Positions 14,985-25,938 of a stretch of 64,000 bases of DNA are shown one piece after another (position 1 is the stretch's first letter; the number at the start of each line of letters is the position of its first letter). Origin of the DNA: CAIMUS01 sp046347625 (GTDB taxonomy: Bacteria; Pseudomonadota; Gammaproteobacteria; Competibacterales; Competibacteraceae); contig JAXMFU010000005.1 of NCBI GenBank assembly GCA_046347625.1, positions 434,001 to 498,000 of the forward strand, in the 5' to 3' direction. Both the position numbers and the translations under genes were made by a program. The notes beneath the pieces are model-generated. The model was not told where the DNA came from. It was given only the letters and a program-made list of their open reading frames with translations, and made no database searches.

Positions 14985-16181
14985 ATGAATCCCAATCTTG
15001 TCCGACTTCAACCCTATCCCTTCGAGAAACTGGCCAAACTGAAAGAAGGCGTCACGCCACCGGCCGATAAGCCTCATATCGCCCTGTATATCGGGGAACC
15101 GCAGCATCCGGCGCCGGCCTTTGTAGCGGAGGAACTGACCGCCCGGCTGTCCACCTTGGCGAGTTATCCTTTGACCAAGGGCACGCCCGCGTTGCGCGAG
15201 TCCATCGCCGCCTGGGCCACGAGACGCTTCCAATTGCCACCCGGCAGCCTCGACCCGGAACAGCAGGTGCTGCCGGTGAGCGGCACCCGTGAGGCGCTGT
15301 TCGCTTTCGCCCAGTGCGTGGTGGACTCCAAGGCCGAACCCCTGGTATTGCTGCCCAATCCTTTCTATCAGATCTACGAAGGCGCCGCCCTGCTGGCCGG
15401 AGCACAACCGTATTTTCTCAATACCCTGCCGGAAGCCGGCTTTCTGCCCGATCTTGACGCCGTGCCGGAAGCCGTCTGGCAACGCTGCCAGGTGCTCTAT
15501 CTCTGCTCGCCCGGCAATCCCACCGGCCGGGTGCTGCCGCTGGAAGTCTTGAACCAGTTGATCGATCGGGCGGATTGTTATGATTTCATCCTGGCGGCGG
15601 ATGAATGCTACTCGGAAATCTATTTCGATGAAGACCGGCCGCCGCTCGGACTGCTGCAAGCCTGCGCCCGGCGGGGCCGGACCGATTTTCGCCGCTGTGT
15701 GGTCTTTCACAGCCTGTCGAAGCGCTCCAATCTGCCGGGTCTGCGCTCCGGTTTCGTGGCCGGCGATGCGGCGATTCTGCGGCCTTTCCTGCGCTACCGC
15801 ACCTATCACGGTTGCACGATGCCGTTGTTCAGCCAGGCGGCCAGTATCAAAGCCTGGGACGACGAGCGGCATGTCCGGGAGAACCGCGAACTTTATCGGT
15901 GTAAGTTCGCCGCCGTGCTGGAGATTCTCGCGCCGGTACTGGACGTGGAACGGCCCGATGCCGGCTTTTACCTCTGGCCGCGGACACCGATCGACGATAC
16001 CGAGTTCACACGTGAGTTGTTCGCCCAACAGCATGTCACGGTGCTGCCGGGCAGTTATCTGTCACGGGAAGCCGAGGGAATCGATCCGGGTCGCAACCGG
16101 GTGCGGATGGCGCTGGTAGCGTCGCTGGATGAGTGCGTGGAAGCCGCCGGACGGATCCGGGAATTCGTCCGATCATGGTAG
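14985..16181 (+). CDS. dapC: Succinyldiaminopimelate transaminase DapC
   Basis: A 398-residue fold-type I PLP aminotransferase for lysine and peptidoglycan precursor synthesis, converting N-succinyl-2-amino-6-ketopimelate to N-succinyl-LL-2,6-diaminopimelate. The PLP lysine lies in HSLSKRSNLPGLRSGF, a sequence typical of proteobacterial DapC. Other markers are YLCSPGNPTGRVL and AADECYSEIYF. The ATG at 14985 gives MNPNLVRLQPYPFEKL, the normal start of the family; an upstream in-frame ATG at 14943 is possible but less likely. It is monocistronic by context. Confidence 0.93.
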   Translation: MNPNLVRLQPYPFEKLAKLKEGVTPPADKPHIALYIGEPQHPAPAFVAEELTARLSTLASYPLTKGTPALRESIAAWATRRFQLPPGSLDPEQQVLPVSGTREALFAFAQCVVDSKAEPLVLLPNPFYQIYEGAALLAGAQPYFLNTLPEAGFLPDLDAVPEAVWQRCQVLYLCSPGNPTGRVLPLEVLNQLIDRADCYDFILAADECYSEIYFDEDRPPLGLLQACARRGRTDFRRCVVFHSLSKRSNLPGLRSGFVAGDAAILRPFLRYRTYHGCTMPLFSQAASIKAWDDERHVRENRELYRCKFAAVLEILAPVLDVERPDAGFYLWPRTPIDDTEFTRELFAQQHVTVLPGSYLSREAEGIDPGRNRVRMALVASLDECVEAAGRIREFVRSW

Positions 16182-16205
16182 GTTGTCGTGCAAATCCGCC
16201 CGTAA

Positions 16206-16345
16206 GTCGGGTTAGACGCGCCTGCCACCCAAGTAGCCCCTCGCCGCGCGATGACGGGCGCGTCGTAACCCGACAGGGAGCCGAGTTTCATCACCGGGGG
16301 TGCATTTTTCTAAAAAGCATGACCGTTGGGTTAGTTCGTCAGGGC
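16206..16345. repeat. Intergenic inverted repeat GTCGGGTTA...TAACCCGAC plus flank
   Basis: Inverted repeat with ends GTCGGGTTAGACGCG (from 16206) and CGCGTCGTAACCCGAC (to 16274). The same ends occur at 36367-36435. The following segment to 16345 (TTTCATC...AAAAGCATGACCG) resembles 35088-35165. These are pieces of a dispersed non-coding repeat. Confidence 0.6.
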
Positions 16346-16361
16346 GTAACCCAATGAAAAA

Positions 16362-17318
16362 CTAGCGAAATGCCCCCAAACGATACAATCGCCACACCGC
16401 ACTCCAGCCGCACAACAAGGGATGGCGCCGTTGTCGAGGCGTCAACTCGATTTTTACCCCGGAATGCCGCTCCAGTTTCCAGAGGATATAGTCCACCCCG
16501 CCGCGAAAGGTAAACGCCGCTTTCATCAGCCGCAATAGCGACAACAGCTTGCCCTGGACCTGCCGGGTTCTCCAGGCGAGCCGGCAACGGCGGCGCTCCT
16601 GGTTGCTACTATCGGTGTAATAGCGGGGTGATCCATTGTCGTCGATCGTGCCGACTATGGAAGACATTGCCGAGAGTGCCGCCTGGGTCACCTGTTCATA
16701 ATACGCCTGGGAAGCGGCCGGCAATTGCCGGGTGTGTTCCGGTCTCTCCGCCCGCAACTCCGTGCGATAGCTGTAAGCCAGCCCGGCCTGCCATAACTCG
16801 GCGGCAGTAAAGCCGGTCGGCACCAGCGGTAAGATTCGCTCGATGAAAGTGAGCGCGGCTTGCGCCAGAGTCTGAACGATCTTTTGTGCCACCGCTTTAT
16901 CGCGGGCGTACAGCAAACCGGTCGGTTGCGCAAAGCGGCCCCAGAGATAGGATTGAAACCAGCGCCGGACACCGCGCTGCAAATCGTTCAGGGAAATGAC
17001 GGCATACTTGGCGCGCACCACCCGCTCCGCGAACGGTGCCTCCAGATAGAACACATTGGGCGGCAGCAGCGCATTGCCCAGCCTCAACCAGCGTCGGCGG
17101 TAAGCCGCATGATAACTTTCGACCACCACATACAGATCGACCAGGCCGTCCAGGGCATCGCCGCTGCGCAGACAGGAGCCATAAAACAGCATCGCCAGTA
17201 CCGTATCGCCATACTGTGCCAGCACGGCTTGCTGTAAGACCTGAAGCGCCGCCGCTGCCGGTTGTGTGCTGTGCCGTTGTATTGCAGCAAGCAGCGATTC
17301 GGGGGGAAGGGCGCTCAT
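16362..17318 (-). CDS. Tam41-like nucleotidyltransferase (putative CDP-diacylglycerol synthase)
   Basis: A 318-residue protein with the hallmarks of the Tam41/Mmp37 family. A YGS turn with a following Asp (LFYGSCLRSGDALDGLVDLYVVV, Asp61) forms the nucleotidyltransferase core. A KYAVISLNDL block (Lys104) and an LWGRFAQPTGLL block match the K-Y-x-V-x-S and AGRLxKP regions of mitochondrial Tam41, which makes CDP-diacylglycerol from phosphatidate and CTP. The ATG overlaps the stop of the upstream lipid-kinase gene by four bases, which supports a phospholipid role. The C-terminal half is basic and amphipathic. Assignment is by motif memory and context only. Confidence 0.6.
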   Translation of the reverse strand: MSALPPESLLAAIQRHSTQPAAAALQVLQQAVLAQYGDTVLAMLFYGSCLRSGDALDGLVDLYVVVESYHAAYRRRWLRLGNALLPPNVFYLEAPFAERVVRAKYAVISLNDLQRGVRRWFQSYLWGRFAQPTGLLYARDKAVAQKIVQTLAQAALTFIERILPLVPTGFTAAELWQAGLAYSYRTELRAERPEHTRQLPAASQAYYEQVTQAALSAMSSIVGTIDDNGSPRYYTDSSNQERRRCRLAWRTRQVQGKLLSLLRLMKAAFTFRGGVDYILWKLERHSGVKIELTPRQRRHPLLCGWSAVWRLYRLGAFR

Positions 17319-18397
17319 AACCGCAGAAAAAAGACCGGTCCGCCCTGACCGATAACCACAGGACCGGCACGGCTGTCGGCCTGATGCAACTCGCCGTCCA
17401 GGGTGAATAAGCCATCCATGCCCAGCCTGATCTCGCCGGCGTTATGGCTGATATAACCATTTTCCGCCGTGCCGAAACGACTGGGTCGTCCCCATAGCAG
17501 GGGAGGCACGGCGCGCAGCACATGAGCCGGGGAGGCGCGCACGGCGGTATAGTGCAATGGCCCGCTTTCCGCTCCCCAGTAGGGGTGCAGGCCGTGAAAC
17601 AGGCGTTCCAGCGTGCTGGTCAGGATGACCAGGTAGTTCTCGGGCGGAGCCGGGGGAGAGCCGTCCAACCCGATGCAGAATGGAACCGGATGAAGCGAGC
17701 GACGGGCAACGGCGAGCAGTAGCCAAACCGTCGCGAAAGCGGTCGCCAGCTTGTCGTTCAGCCCTCTGGAGTAGAACTGCTGATGGCAGAGTTCGATGCC
17801 CTGGATAATGGCGCCGGCCCCGAAGAACATCCCGAACAGAGGAGGGTGGTGGGGTGCGGTCTGGAGCCGTAGAACCGGCCGGCGCACGATCCGTGCCTGA
17901 CCTTCGAAGGTGGCGGCCCAGTGTAACAGCCGGCGCAACGCCTTCGCCGCGGAACCCGGCAGGCCCACATCACCGGCGGTCATATTGGCGGTGCCGCCGC
18001 GTAACAGCGCCAGCAGGGGGCGCCATTCCGCCGGGGACTGCAACAGGGTCGTCAGTGCTGCCTGTACCGTGCCGTCACCGGCATTGATCGCCACGATATC
18101 GACTTCCCGTCGGGCCAGTTCCGCCAGTCCCGCGGCCACGTCGGCAGGGGTCCGTACCGGCTGTCGGTAAACCTCCGGATAATCCGCCAGCACTCGGTCG
18201 GCGGCGCGCAGGCCCCAGCGCCGGTTCCGGCCGCTGTCGGGATTGGTCAGCAGGCCGACCTGCAATTTGCGGCCATTGAGCCAGGGCGCTATAGTCTGGT
18301 CCAGTTCGGTTGGAATTGGCATCAGCCAGGCGACCCTGCCGGCGTCCGCCTGGTGGGGCAGGCGGCAAACGGACTCGCGCCGCCGAGCGGCTTCCAC
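17315..18397 (-). CDS. Diacylglycerol/lipid kinase (DAGK catalytic domain)
   Basis: A 360-residue lipid kinase of the DagK/YegS type. Motifs are LLTNPDSGRNRR (first strand and loop), INAGDGTVQAALT (the GGDGT ATP-binding motif in variant form) and LRGGTANMTAGD. A beta-sandwich C-terminal region ends in LFTLDGELHQ. It would phosphorylate diacylglycerol or a related lipid. The chosen GTG start at 18397 gives a longer N-terminus than usual; MPIPTELD at about residue 26 is an alternative. It overlaps the Tam41-like gene, so the pair could supply phosphatidate and convert it to CDP-diacylglycerol. Confidence 0.82.
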   Translation of the reverse strand: MEAARRRESVCRLPHQADAGRVAWLMPIPTELDQTIAPWLNGRKLQVGLLTNPDSGRNRRWGLRAADRVLADYPEVYRQPVRTPADVAAGLAELARREVDIVAINAGDGTVQAALTTLLQSPAEWRPLLALLRGGTANMTAGDVGLPGSAAKALRRLLHWAATFEGQARIVRRPVLRLQTAPHHPPLFGMFFGAGAIIQGIELCHQQFYSRGLNDKLATAFATVWLLLAVARRSLHPVPFCIGLDGSPPAPPENYLVILTSTLERLFHGLHPYWGAESGPLHYTAVRASPAHVLRAVPPLLWGRPSRFGTAENGYISHNAGEIRLGMDGLFTLDGELHQADSRAGPVVIGQGGPVFFLRL

Positions 18398-18515
18398 AGT
18401 GCGATAATCATGGTTGCGGTCGGAAAAAACTCATGATAGAAAGCGAGACTTTGCGAGCAATCGGGTGAATGCCCGCCTTGGGCAGACAGGACATCGAGTG
18501 ATCTATCCTAATACA

Positions 18516-19490
18516 ATGAAAAGTGATTTGGCAAAATCGGATGGCCCGGCGCCGCCGCCAGGCGCAGAAGCAAGTTTTACTTTCGCTCATTTGTCCGATC
18601 CGCACCTGTCCTCGCTCAAGCGGGTGCAGGTCCGGGAATTGCTCAATCAGCGCATTCTAGGCTATCTGTCCTGGCGCTCGCGGCGGCGGGCGGAACACAA
18701 GACCGAAGTTTTGGAAGCGCTGCTACGCGATCTCGCCGAGACCCGTCCGCAGCATATCGTCGTGACCGGCGATCTGACCCACCTGGGCCTGCCCGGTGAA
18801 TGTCGCGAAGTCAGTGACTGGCTGCACCGAGTAGGAGCGCCGGGGGATGTCACGGTGATACCGGGGAACCATGACACCTATATTGCCGCGCCTTGGGAAC
18901 AGACCGTAGGTTTGTGGGTGCCGTACATGGCTTCCGATAACGAGGTCTTTCGGCCCGATCCCACAGCCCATTTCCCGATTCTGCGAATTCGAGGCCCGGT
19001 GGCCTTTATCGGCCTGTCCACGGCCCACCCCACGCCGCCTTTTCTTGCCAGCGGCAGTGTCGGTCGGGTTCAATTGCGTCACCTGGAACAATTACTGGTC
19101 AGACTGGCGGAAAAACCGTTACTGCGGGTGCTCTTGCTGCATCATCCGCCGCAACCGGAGGCCATCAAATGGCGCAAGCGCCTGATCGACAGCGCAGCCC
19201 TGCGGGCGATACTGGCCAGACATGGGGCGGAGCTGGTGCTATACGGCCATGCCCACTATCCACTTCGGGCGCAATTGGCGACGCCGGCGGGCACTATCCC
19301 GGCCATCGGCGTACCCTCGGCCTCGGCATTGGGCCACAAGCCCGGACGGCGCGCCCAGTACCATCTCTATCGGGTAAGCCGCACGGCGGCGGAGTGGCAA
19401 TTGCAGATCAGCATGCGGACGTATGAACCGACCGGGGATCGCTTTGTAAGCGACAGCGAAGAGTATTTGAGCCTGCCGGCGGCGGTTTAA
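18516..19490 (+). CDS. Calcineurin-like metallophosphoesterase
   Basis: A 324-residue two-metal phosphoesterase. Metal ligands appear in order as HLSDPHLS (D-x-H), VTGDLTH (GD), IPGNHDTY (GNHD), LLLHHPP and YGHAH (GHxH). No signal peptide is seen, so it is probably cytoplasmic. The ATG at 18516 is preferred over upstream candidates. It is divergent from the lipid-kinase gene and just upstream of a glycosyltransferase. The substrate is not predictable; a lipid or nucleotide phosphodiester is plausible from context. Confidence 0.88.
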   Translation: MKSDLAKSDGPAPPPGAEASFTFAHLSDPHLSSLKRVQVRELLNQRILGYLSWRSRRRAEHKTEVLEALLRDLAETRPQHIVVTGDLTHLGLPGECREVSDWLHRVGAPGDVTVIPGNHDTYIAAPWEQTVGLWVPYMASDNEVFRPDPTAHFPILRIRGPVAFIGLSTAHPTPPFLASGSVGRVQLRHLEQLLVRLAEKPLLRVLLLHHPPQPEAIKWRKRLIDSAALRAILARHGAELVLYGHAHYPLRAQLATPAGTIPAIGVPSASALGHKPGRRAQYHLYRVSRTAAEWQLQISMRTYEPTGDRFVSDSEEYLSLPAAV

Positions 19491-19559
19491 GGGCAACTTT
19501 ACCGAGGTTCCAGCCGCTGTCGAAGACCCGTCGTGATAACCTTTCTATAAGGACTCCCC

Positions 19560-20645
19560 ATGTCCCTTGCTCCACATCTGTTTGTCGCCCTGTCCGGTCA
19601 TGGTTTCGGCCATCTGGCGCAGGCGGCGCCGGTGCTCGATGCCCTGCGCCGGCGCCTGCCCGCATTACGGTTGACAGTCCAAACTTCTTTGTCCGGTGAG
19701 GTGCTGCGGGCACGCATTGCCGGCGAACTGACCCATGTGCCCGAAGCCACCGATCTTGGCATGATCATGGCCAGCGCCCTGGAGGCAAAAACGGCTGAAA
19801 GCCGGGTCGCTTACCGAGAATTTCATGCCGACTGGGAACGTCGCCTCACCCGGCAAACCATCCTTCTCAAGAAATATGCCCCGGATTTAGTGTTCGCCGA
19901 TATTCCCTATCTGCCGCTGGCCGCCGCCGCCCAAGTGGGGCTTCCGGCGGTAGCGCTGTGCTCTCTCAACTGGGCCGATATTCTTGAGGCTTACTGGCCG
20001 GGGGATGTCGAGGTGAATTCCTGGTGCAAGATCATACTGGCCGCTTATAACAGCGCGGTGGTGTTCCTGCGTCCCGTCCCCGCGATGCCGATGCCGGCGT
20101 TACACAATACCCGGGAAATCGGCCCGATCGCCGCCTTGGGACAGGACCGTCGAGCCGAGCTTAACCAGCGCTTTGGCCTGCCGCAGGAGAGCGTTCTTGT
20201 AGTGATTACCCTGGGTGGTATCGATACCGCCTTGCCGCTGGTGCGCTGGCCGGTTCATCCAGGGATTTACTGGATCGTCCCGCAGGCGTGGAACTTGCAG
20301 CGCCCCGATTGCCTGTATCGGGAGCAAATGGCGGATATCCCGTTTATCGATCTCCTGCGTTCCAGCGATCTACTGCTCACCAAGCCGGGTTATGGAGCCT
20401 TTGTCGAGGCGGTCTGCAACGGCAAGCCGGTGCTTTATGTGGACCGGCGTGACTGGCCGGAGACGCCTTACCTGGTGGAATGGCTGCGTGCAAACGGCAG
20501 TGTCCTGCTGCTTTCACAGGAAGCACTGCTCGATGGCAACCTGGCGGCGCCGGTGCAAACGTTGCTGGCACAGCCGCGCCGACCGGCCTTACCGCCCGAG
20601 GGAATTGGGATGGCGGCCGATTATCTAGCGCAGATGTGCGCATAG
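19560..20645 (+). CDS. GT-B-fold glycosyltransferase-like protein
   Basis: A 361-residue protein with a nucleotide-sugar transferase-type fold. The N-terminal SGHGFGHLAQAAPVLDALRR resembles the MurG/UGT glycine-rich loop. The C-terminal DLLLTKPGYGAFVEAVCNGKPVLYV matches the donor-binding region (PGxGTxxEA). A ribosome binding site AAGGA precedes the ATG. Similar proteins include the N-terminal domains of arabinokinase-type enzymes. Acceptor and donor are unknown. It follows the phosphoesterase by 69 bases in the same direction. Confidence 0.72.
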   Translation: MSLAPHLFVALSGHGFGHLAQAAPVLDALRRRLPALRLTVQTSLSGEVLRARIAGELTHVPEATDLGMIMASALEAKTAESRVAYREFHADWERRLTRQTILLKKYAPDLVFADIPYLPLAAAAQVGLPAVALCSLNWADILEAYWPGDVEVNSWCKIILAAYNSAVVFLRPVPAMPMPALHNTREIGPIAALGQDRRAELNQRFGLPQESVLVVITLGGIDTALPLVRWPVHPGIYWIVPQAWNLQRPDCLYREQMADIPFIDLLRSSDLLLTKPGYGAFVEAVCNGKPVLYVDRRDWPETPYLVEWLRANGSVLLLSQEALLDGNLAAPVQTLLAQPRRPALPPEGIGMAADYLAQMCA

Positions 20646-20699
20646 TGCTGCAACGGTAGGAACGGGCTTGCTCACGAATAACCCTTGGCGATCCGTCCC

Positions 20700-20791
20700 G
20701 TAGGCCGGAATAAGGCCGCAACGCCGGCCGTTTCCGGCACGTCGTCAAGCGCCGGAAACGTTCCGCTTCACGCGGAACGTTTCCGGCCTAC
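20700..20791. repeat. REP-like palindrome (GTAGGCCGGAATAAG family)
   Basis: Starts GTAGGCCGGAATAAGGCCGC and ends TTTCCGGCCTAC, with internal complementary GCCGGAAACG/CGTTTCCGGC segments able to form a multi-stem hairpin. Relatives are at 34974-35064, 46793-46833 and 59555-59596. It sits between convergent genes. Confidence 0.75.
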
Positions 20792-20810
20792 GACTGGAGT
20801 GGGGCGAAGC

Positions 20811-21587
20811 TCAAAGCAGATGGAACTGGCGCCAGATGGCGCGCATACTGTCCGCCGCCCCCATGGACAGTTTGTAATCCACCAGATGGGAAATGGCGGT
20901 CTGACCCGGGTTGATCTCCACCGTCGGAACACCCGTCCGGCTGGCTTCCATCACCGGGCCGGCAATATAGGGGAAGACGCTGGTGGTGCCGATGCTGAAT
21001 ATCAGATCGAAGCCTTGTTCCAATTCTTCGTAGAGACGGTTGACCGCATGCATCGGCAGCATCTCGCCGAACAGCACCACCCGTGGCCGGATCACGCCGC
21101 CGCAGGAAGGGCAGTAGGGCGGGATATCCAATTCGCCGTAGTGGGGTACCCAGGTTTCATACTTACAACGGGTGCAATGCAGTTCATGAATATCGCCATG
21201 AATCTCGATCAAATTGCGGCTGCCGGCCTGGCGATGGAACCCGTCCACATTCTGCGTGAGCACGCAGACGTTATCGAAATGGGTTTGCAAATCGGCGATG
21301 ATCTGGTGGGCTTCATTGAATGAGGCTTCCCGGCAGGACTGCTCGATCTGATAGATATATTTCCAGGTAATATGCGGAGCGGCTTCCAGGGTTTCGCCGG
21401 ACAGGGCGTCCTCGATGGCCATGTTTTCCTCGGTGATTCCACTGTTATAGAGTCCACCGATTCCCCGATAGGTGGGCAGACCGGAATCCGCGGAAAGTCC
21501 CGCACCGGTGATAAACAGCAACCGCCGGGCGCGGTGCATCTCGTCGACGATACGATCGATCACATCTTGATATTGAGGGGCAAGCAT
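20811..21587 (-). CDS. Sir2-family NAD-dependent protein deacylase
   Basis: A 258-residue sirtuin that removes acyl groups from lysines using NAD. Motifs are GAGLSADSGLPTYRG, TQNVDGFH and HGDIHELHC (catalytic His). Four cysteines in HCTRCKY and YCPSCGG form the zinc ribbon, followed by GTTSVFPYIAG and EINPG. Length is normal. A clear GGAGAG lies just upstream of the ATG. It lies close to acsA, encoding an acetyl-CoA synthetase of the type that sirtuins reactivate, but on the opposite strand and separated by a DUF1499 gene. A functional link is inference. Confidence 0.93.
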   Translation of the reverse strand: MLAPQYQDVIDRIVDEMHRARRLLFITGAGLSADSGLPTYRGIGGLYNSGITEENMAIEDALSGETLEAAPHITWKYIYQIEQSCREASFNEAHQIIADLQTHFDNVCVLTQNVDGFHRQAGSRNLIEIHGDIHELHCTRCKYETWVPHYGELDIPPYCPSCGGVIRPRVVLFGEMLPMHAVNRLYEELEQGFDLIFSIGTTSVFPYIAGPVMEASRTGVPTVEINPGQTAISHLVDYKLSMGAADSMRAIWRQFHLL

Positions 21588-21684
21588 GAGTCTCTCCTAC
21601 GCTTTGGCAGGCTAAAGTCATCATCGGAACTGTCATAGTAGCAGTTTGACACAGCATTTCCTGTGATTCCAGAGGGTTATAACC

Positions 21685-22182
21685 ATGTCAGGCGACTTAA
21701 CGTCCAAGTTGAGGAAATACGAGGCATCGACCAACCGCCGGGGCTTGCTGCTGGGCGGTGCGCTATCATTGCTGATGGCCTGTATCACGGTCGAATCTAC
21801 GGCTAGCGGCGGTGAGGACGGCAAACTGCCGCCCTGTCCGGCAAGCCCTAACTGTGTGAGCAGCGACGCCACCGATAGCTCACACCGGGTCGAACCTTAT
21901 CGATTACGGGTTGCGCCTGGAGATGGATGGCAGGTATTGCTCGCGGTCGTTGCCGCGCTGCCACGAACCACGGTGGTCACCAAAACCGGTGACTCCTTGC
22001 ATGTCGAAGTGCGTAGCGCACTCTTCGGTTTTGTGGACGATGTGGAATTTCAGTTACGACCGGCGGATAAAACCATCGCCGTGCGCTCGGCCTCGCGGGT
22101 CGGTTATTGGGATTTGGGCGTTAATCGGCGTCGGGTGGAGCAAATCCGTGAGTTGCTCCGGGCAAAGGGTGTGGTCGGTTGA
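21685..22182 (+). CDS. DUF1499 family protein, probable lipoprotein
   Basis: A 165-residue protein with the DUF1499 signature LPPCPASPNCVSSDA (two Cys separated by PASPN). The C-terminal half is beta-rich: HVEVRSALFGFVDDVEFQL, then VRSASRVGYWDLGVNRRRVE. The N-terminus holds Arg-Arg then a hydrophobic run ending LLMAC (Cys33), a possible lipobox, so it may be membrane-anchored outside the cytoplasm. Function is unknown. It lies 38 bases upstream of acsA in the same direction. Confidence 0.82.
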   Translation: MSGDLTSKLRKYEASTNRRGLLLGGALSLLMACITVESTASGGEDGKLPPCPASPNCVSSDATDSSHRVEPYRLRVAPGDGWQVLLAVVAALPRTTVVTKTGDSLHVEVRSALFGFVDDVEFQLRPADKTIAVRSASRVGYWDLGVNRRRVEQIRELLRAKGVVG

Positions 22183-22220
22183 TTCGTGACCGGCAGGGTA
22201 CTGAATAAAGCGAGCAAGCA

Positions 22221-24026
<1,806 letters not shown>

Positions 24027-24034
24027 GAGGTGTA

Positions 24035-24098
24035 GAGAGCGCCGCTCCGACGGCCGGTTGCCGAGTAGGGCCCGGCCCGACCCGATCCCGGCGCTCTC
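24035..24098. terminator. Inverted repeat between convergent acsA and YdcH-like gene
   Basis: Ten-base arms GAGAGCGCCG (24035-24044) and CGGCGCTCTC (24089-24098) with a long GC-rich loop. The position between convergent genes suits a bidirectional transcript end, but there is no T-run. Confidence 0.35.
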
Positions 24099-24105
24099 GC
24101 GAACT

Positions 24106-24342
24106 TCAAGCCCTTAAGATAGAGTACAGGGCATCTTTGAGGTGCAGGCGCCGCTTTTTCAAATCTTCGACATAGAAGTCCGAGTGGCCTTCGTTGTTTT
24201 CTTCTATCCGCTCCACCTCGCTGTTGACCTGATGATATTCTCTATACAGGTCGGCGAAATACTCATTGCTCAGCTTGAGCTGATTGATCCGATCGGAATA
24301 TTCCGGCAATTCATGAAACAGGTCGTGGTTGTCTCCCAGCAT
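24106..24342 (-). CDS. YdcH-like small protein (DUF465)
   Basis: A 78-residue charged alpha-helical protein. The DUF465 core reads INQLKLSNEYFADLYREYHQVNSEV and LKKRRLHLKDALYSIL. The ATG at 24342 is chosen because GAGGAG lies just upstream; an ORF extending to 24447 adds an unrelated N-terminus. The family is widespread in proteobacteria with no settled function. Confidence 0.82.
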   Translation of the reverse strand: MLGDNHDLFHELPEYSDRINQLKLSNEYFADLYREYHQVNSEVERIEENNEGHSDFYVEDLKKRRLHLKDALYSILRA

Positions 24343-24792
24343 GGCTGGCTCCTCACACAGACAAATCGTTGTCGGTTGCTGGCTGTCGCTCGTTGTGCCG
24401 ATATTTCGGCTGGTGCGTATTATCGCCACAAGAAGACTCGATGTCATCCGTGTTACCGATTGAAATCCGACGAGCGTCCGCCGGCTCGGCTCACCTTAGT
24501 CGTCGAGTGCGATGCCATAGGCTCCGCTTAGCCTACCCATATCAGTTGCCCCAAAAGCTATGTTCAACCGCAGTCTCCTTCTACTCCTACCTGCCTATCC
24601 CAGAGCTACACATGACTTGCTACCCACGGCAGTATTAAGGTAATAACGTGGGATGTGATGGGTTGGCAGAGATCAGCAGAATCAAATTACTCTTGTCGAG
24701 CAAGGCACAATTTTGTCAATATATACACTTTATAGCATCCAACTTTTTATAGGCAGTAGCAATTCTGTACTAACATTGGAGTAGTAAATCGC
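24343..24792. other. Gene-free stretch at the left edge of the restriction-modification island
   Basis: About 450 bases. Composition drops from GC-rich to AT-rich near 24650, marking the left boundary of the acquired block. I see no gene, tRNA or clear attachment site. The island promoter should lie in the last 100 bases. Confidence 0.45.
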
Positions 24793-25938
24793 ATGATAAC
24801 AGAGGCAATTAGGTTATTAAATAACTTGGACTGGGATTTTAGAGAAGCTCCGGTAGAAAGTGGAATCCACAAAATTCACCCATATCCGGCTAAATTTATC
24901 CCTCAAATTCCAAGGCAATTAATCCAACTTTTCCCACCTGAGGGCGGCTCCATAGTTCTGGATCCTTTTTGTGGCTCTGGTACAACTCTAGTAGAAGCCA
25001 TTGATGCTGGCCTAGATGCATGCGGTATAGATATAAATCCGCTGGCCTGCCTGATTTCCCGAGCTAAAACAACGGCAGTCCCTTTAAACCTGGAGTTTAC
25101 AATTAAACTTATCTTACAAAAAGCCTGGCGACATTTTGAAACTAAAGATCTAAAGATTCCTTTGATACCACGCCTAGATCATTGGTTCAAACCTGAGGTA
25201 CAGCGTGCTTTAGCTGCTCTTGTTACTGCAATTAGCTGTGAATCAGTCACGGCGATTCGAGAAGTTCTTCAAGTAGCCTTATCCAGCATTATTGTGCGAG
25301 TTTCCAACCAAGAAAGTGATACCCGATATGCAGCAGTAGAGAAAAATTATAGTGCGCAAGATGTTTTTAAACATTTTAAAGATGCTGCAGCATTTATCAA
25401 TCGTGCTTTGCTAAAATTTTCTGATAATCTCTTTAGGTGCCTGGGACGAGCCACTGTTTTGAATCATGACATCCTCATGATAAAAGCAGAAGAACTGCCC
25501 AGCAAGGTGGGGCTGGTTATAACCTCTCCGCCTTATCCCAATGCTTATGAATATTGGCTTTATCACAAATACCGAATGTACTGGCTGGGGATGGATCCGA
25601 TTGCAGTGCGCGCACGAGAGATTGGTGCACGTCCACACTACTTTAAAAAAAATGCTCAAGATGAAACGGATTTTGAAAGACAGATGCATACTTGTTTTTG
25701 CTTATTAGCCAAGCTTATGTTACCTAAGGCCAAAGCCTGTTTCTTAGTAGGGCGGTCTATTATTCGGGGTCGGGTTATTGATAATGCCGCATTACTACAA
25801 CGCGTTGCTGAATCTTCAGGATTTGTTTTGGAAGGAATTGCTAGTCGAAATATATTGTCGACACGCAAGACTTTTAACCCGGCTCATAGTAATATTACCC
25901 GAGAACATCTTTTGATCTTTGGGCTGAAGCAAGTGTGA
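24793..25938 (+). CDS. Site-specific DNA methyltransferase, TSPPY type (M1)
   Basis: A 381-residue amino-methyltransferase. AdoMet motif I is DPFCGSGTTLVEA (residue 57 on) and the catalytic motif IV is TSPPYPNAYEYW (residue 244 on). The order is I before IV, and TSPPY-type motifs are usual for N4-cytosine enzymes. The N-terminal HKIHPYPAKFIPQIPR block is typical of this subgroup. The next gene starts inside its stop codon (GTGA), so the two are coupled. Base composition is AT-rich. It would protect the host site cut by the nuclease encoded two genes downstream. Confidence 0.85.
   Translation: MITEAIRLLNNLDWDFREAPVESGIHKIHPYPAKFIPQIPRQLIQLFPPEGGSIVLDPFCGSGTTLVEAIDAGLDACGIDINPLACLISRAKTTAVPLNLEFTIKLILQKAWRHFETKDLKIPLIPRLDHWFKPEVQRALAALVTAISCESVTAIREVLQVALSSIIVRVSNQESDTRYAAVEKNYSAQDVFKHFKDAAAFINRALLKFSDNLFRCLGRATVLNHDILMIKAEELPSKVGLVITSPPYPNAYEYWLYHKYRMYWLGMDPIAVRAREIGARPHYFKKNAQDETDFERQMHTCFCLLAKLMLPKAKACFLVGRSIIRGRVIDNAALLQRVAESSGFVLEGIASRNILSTRKTFNPAHSNITREHLLIFGLKQV

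Noticed and set aside
14865..16034. A 389-residue minus-strand frame
   Set aside because: Antisense to dapC; no domain recognised.
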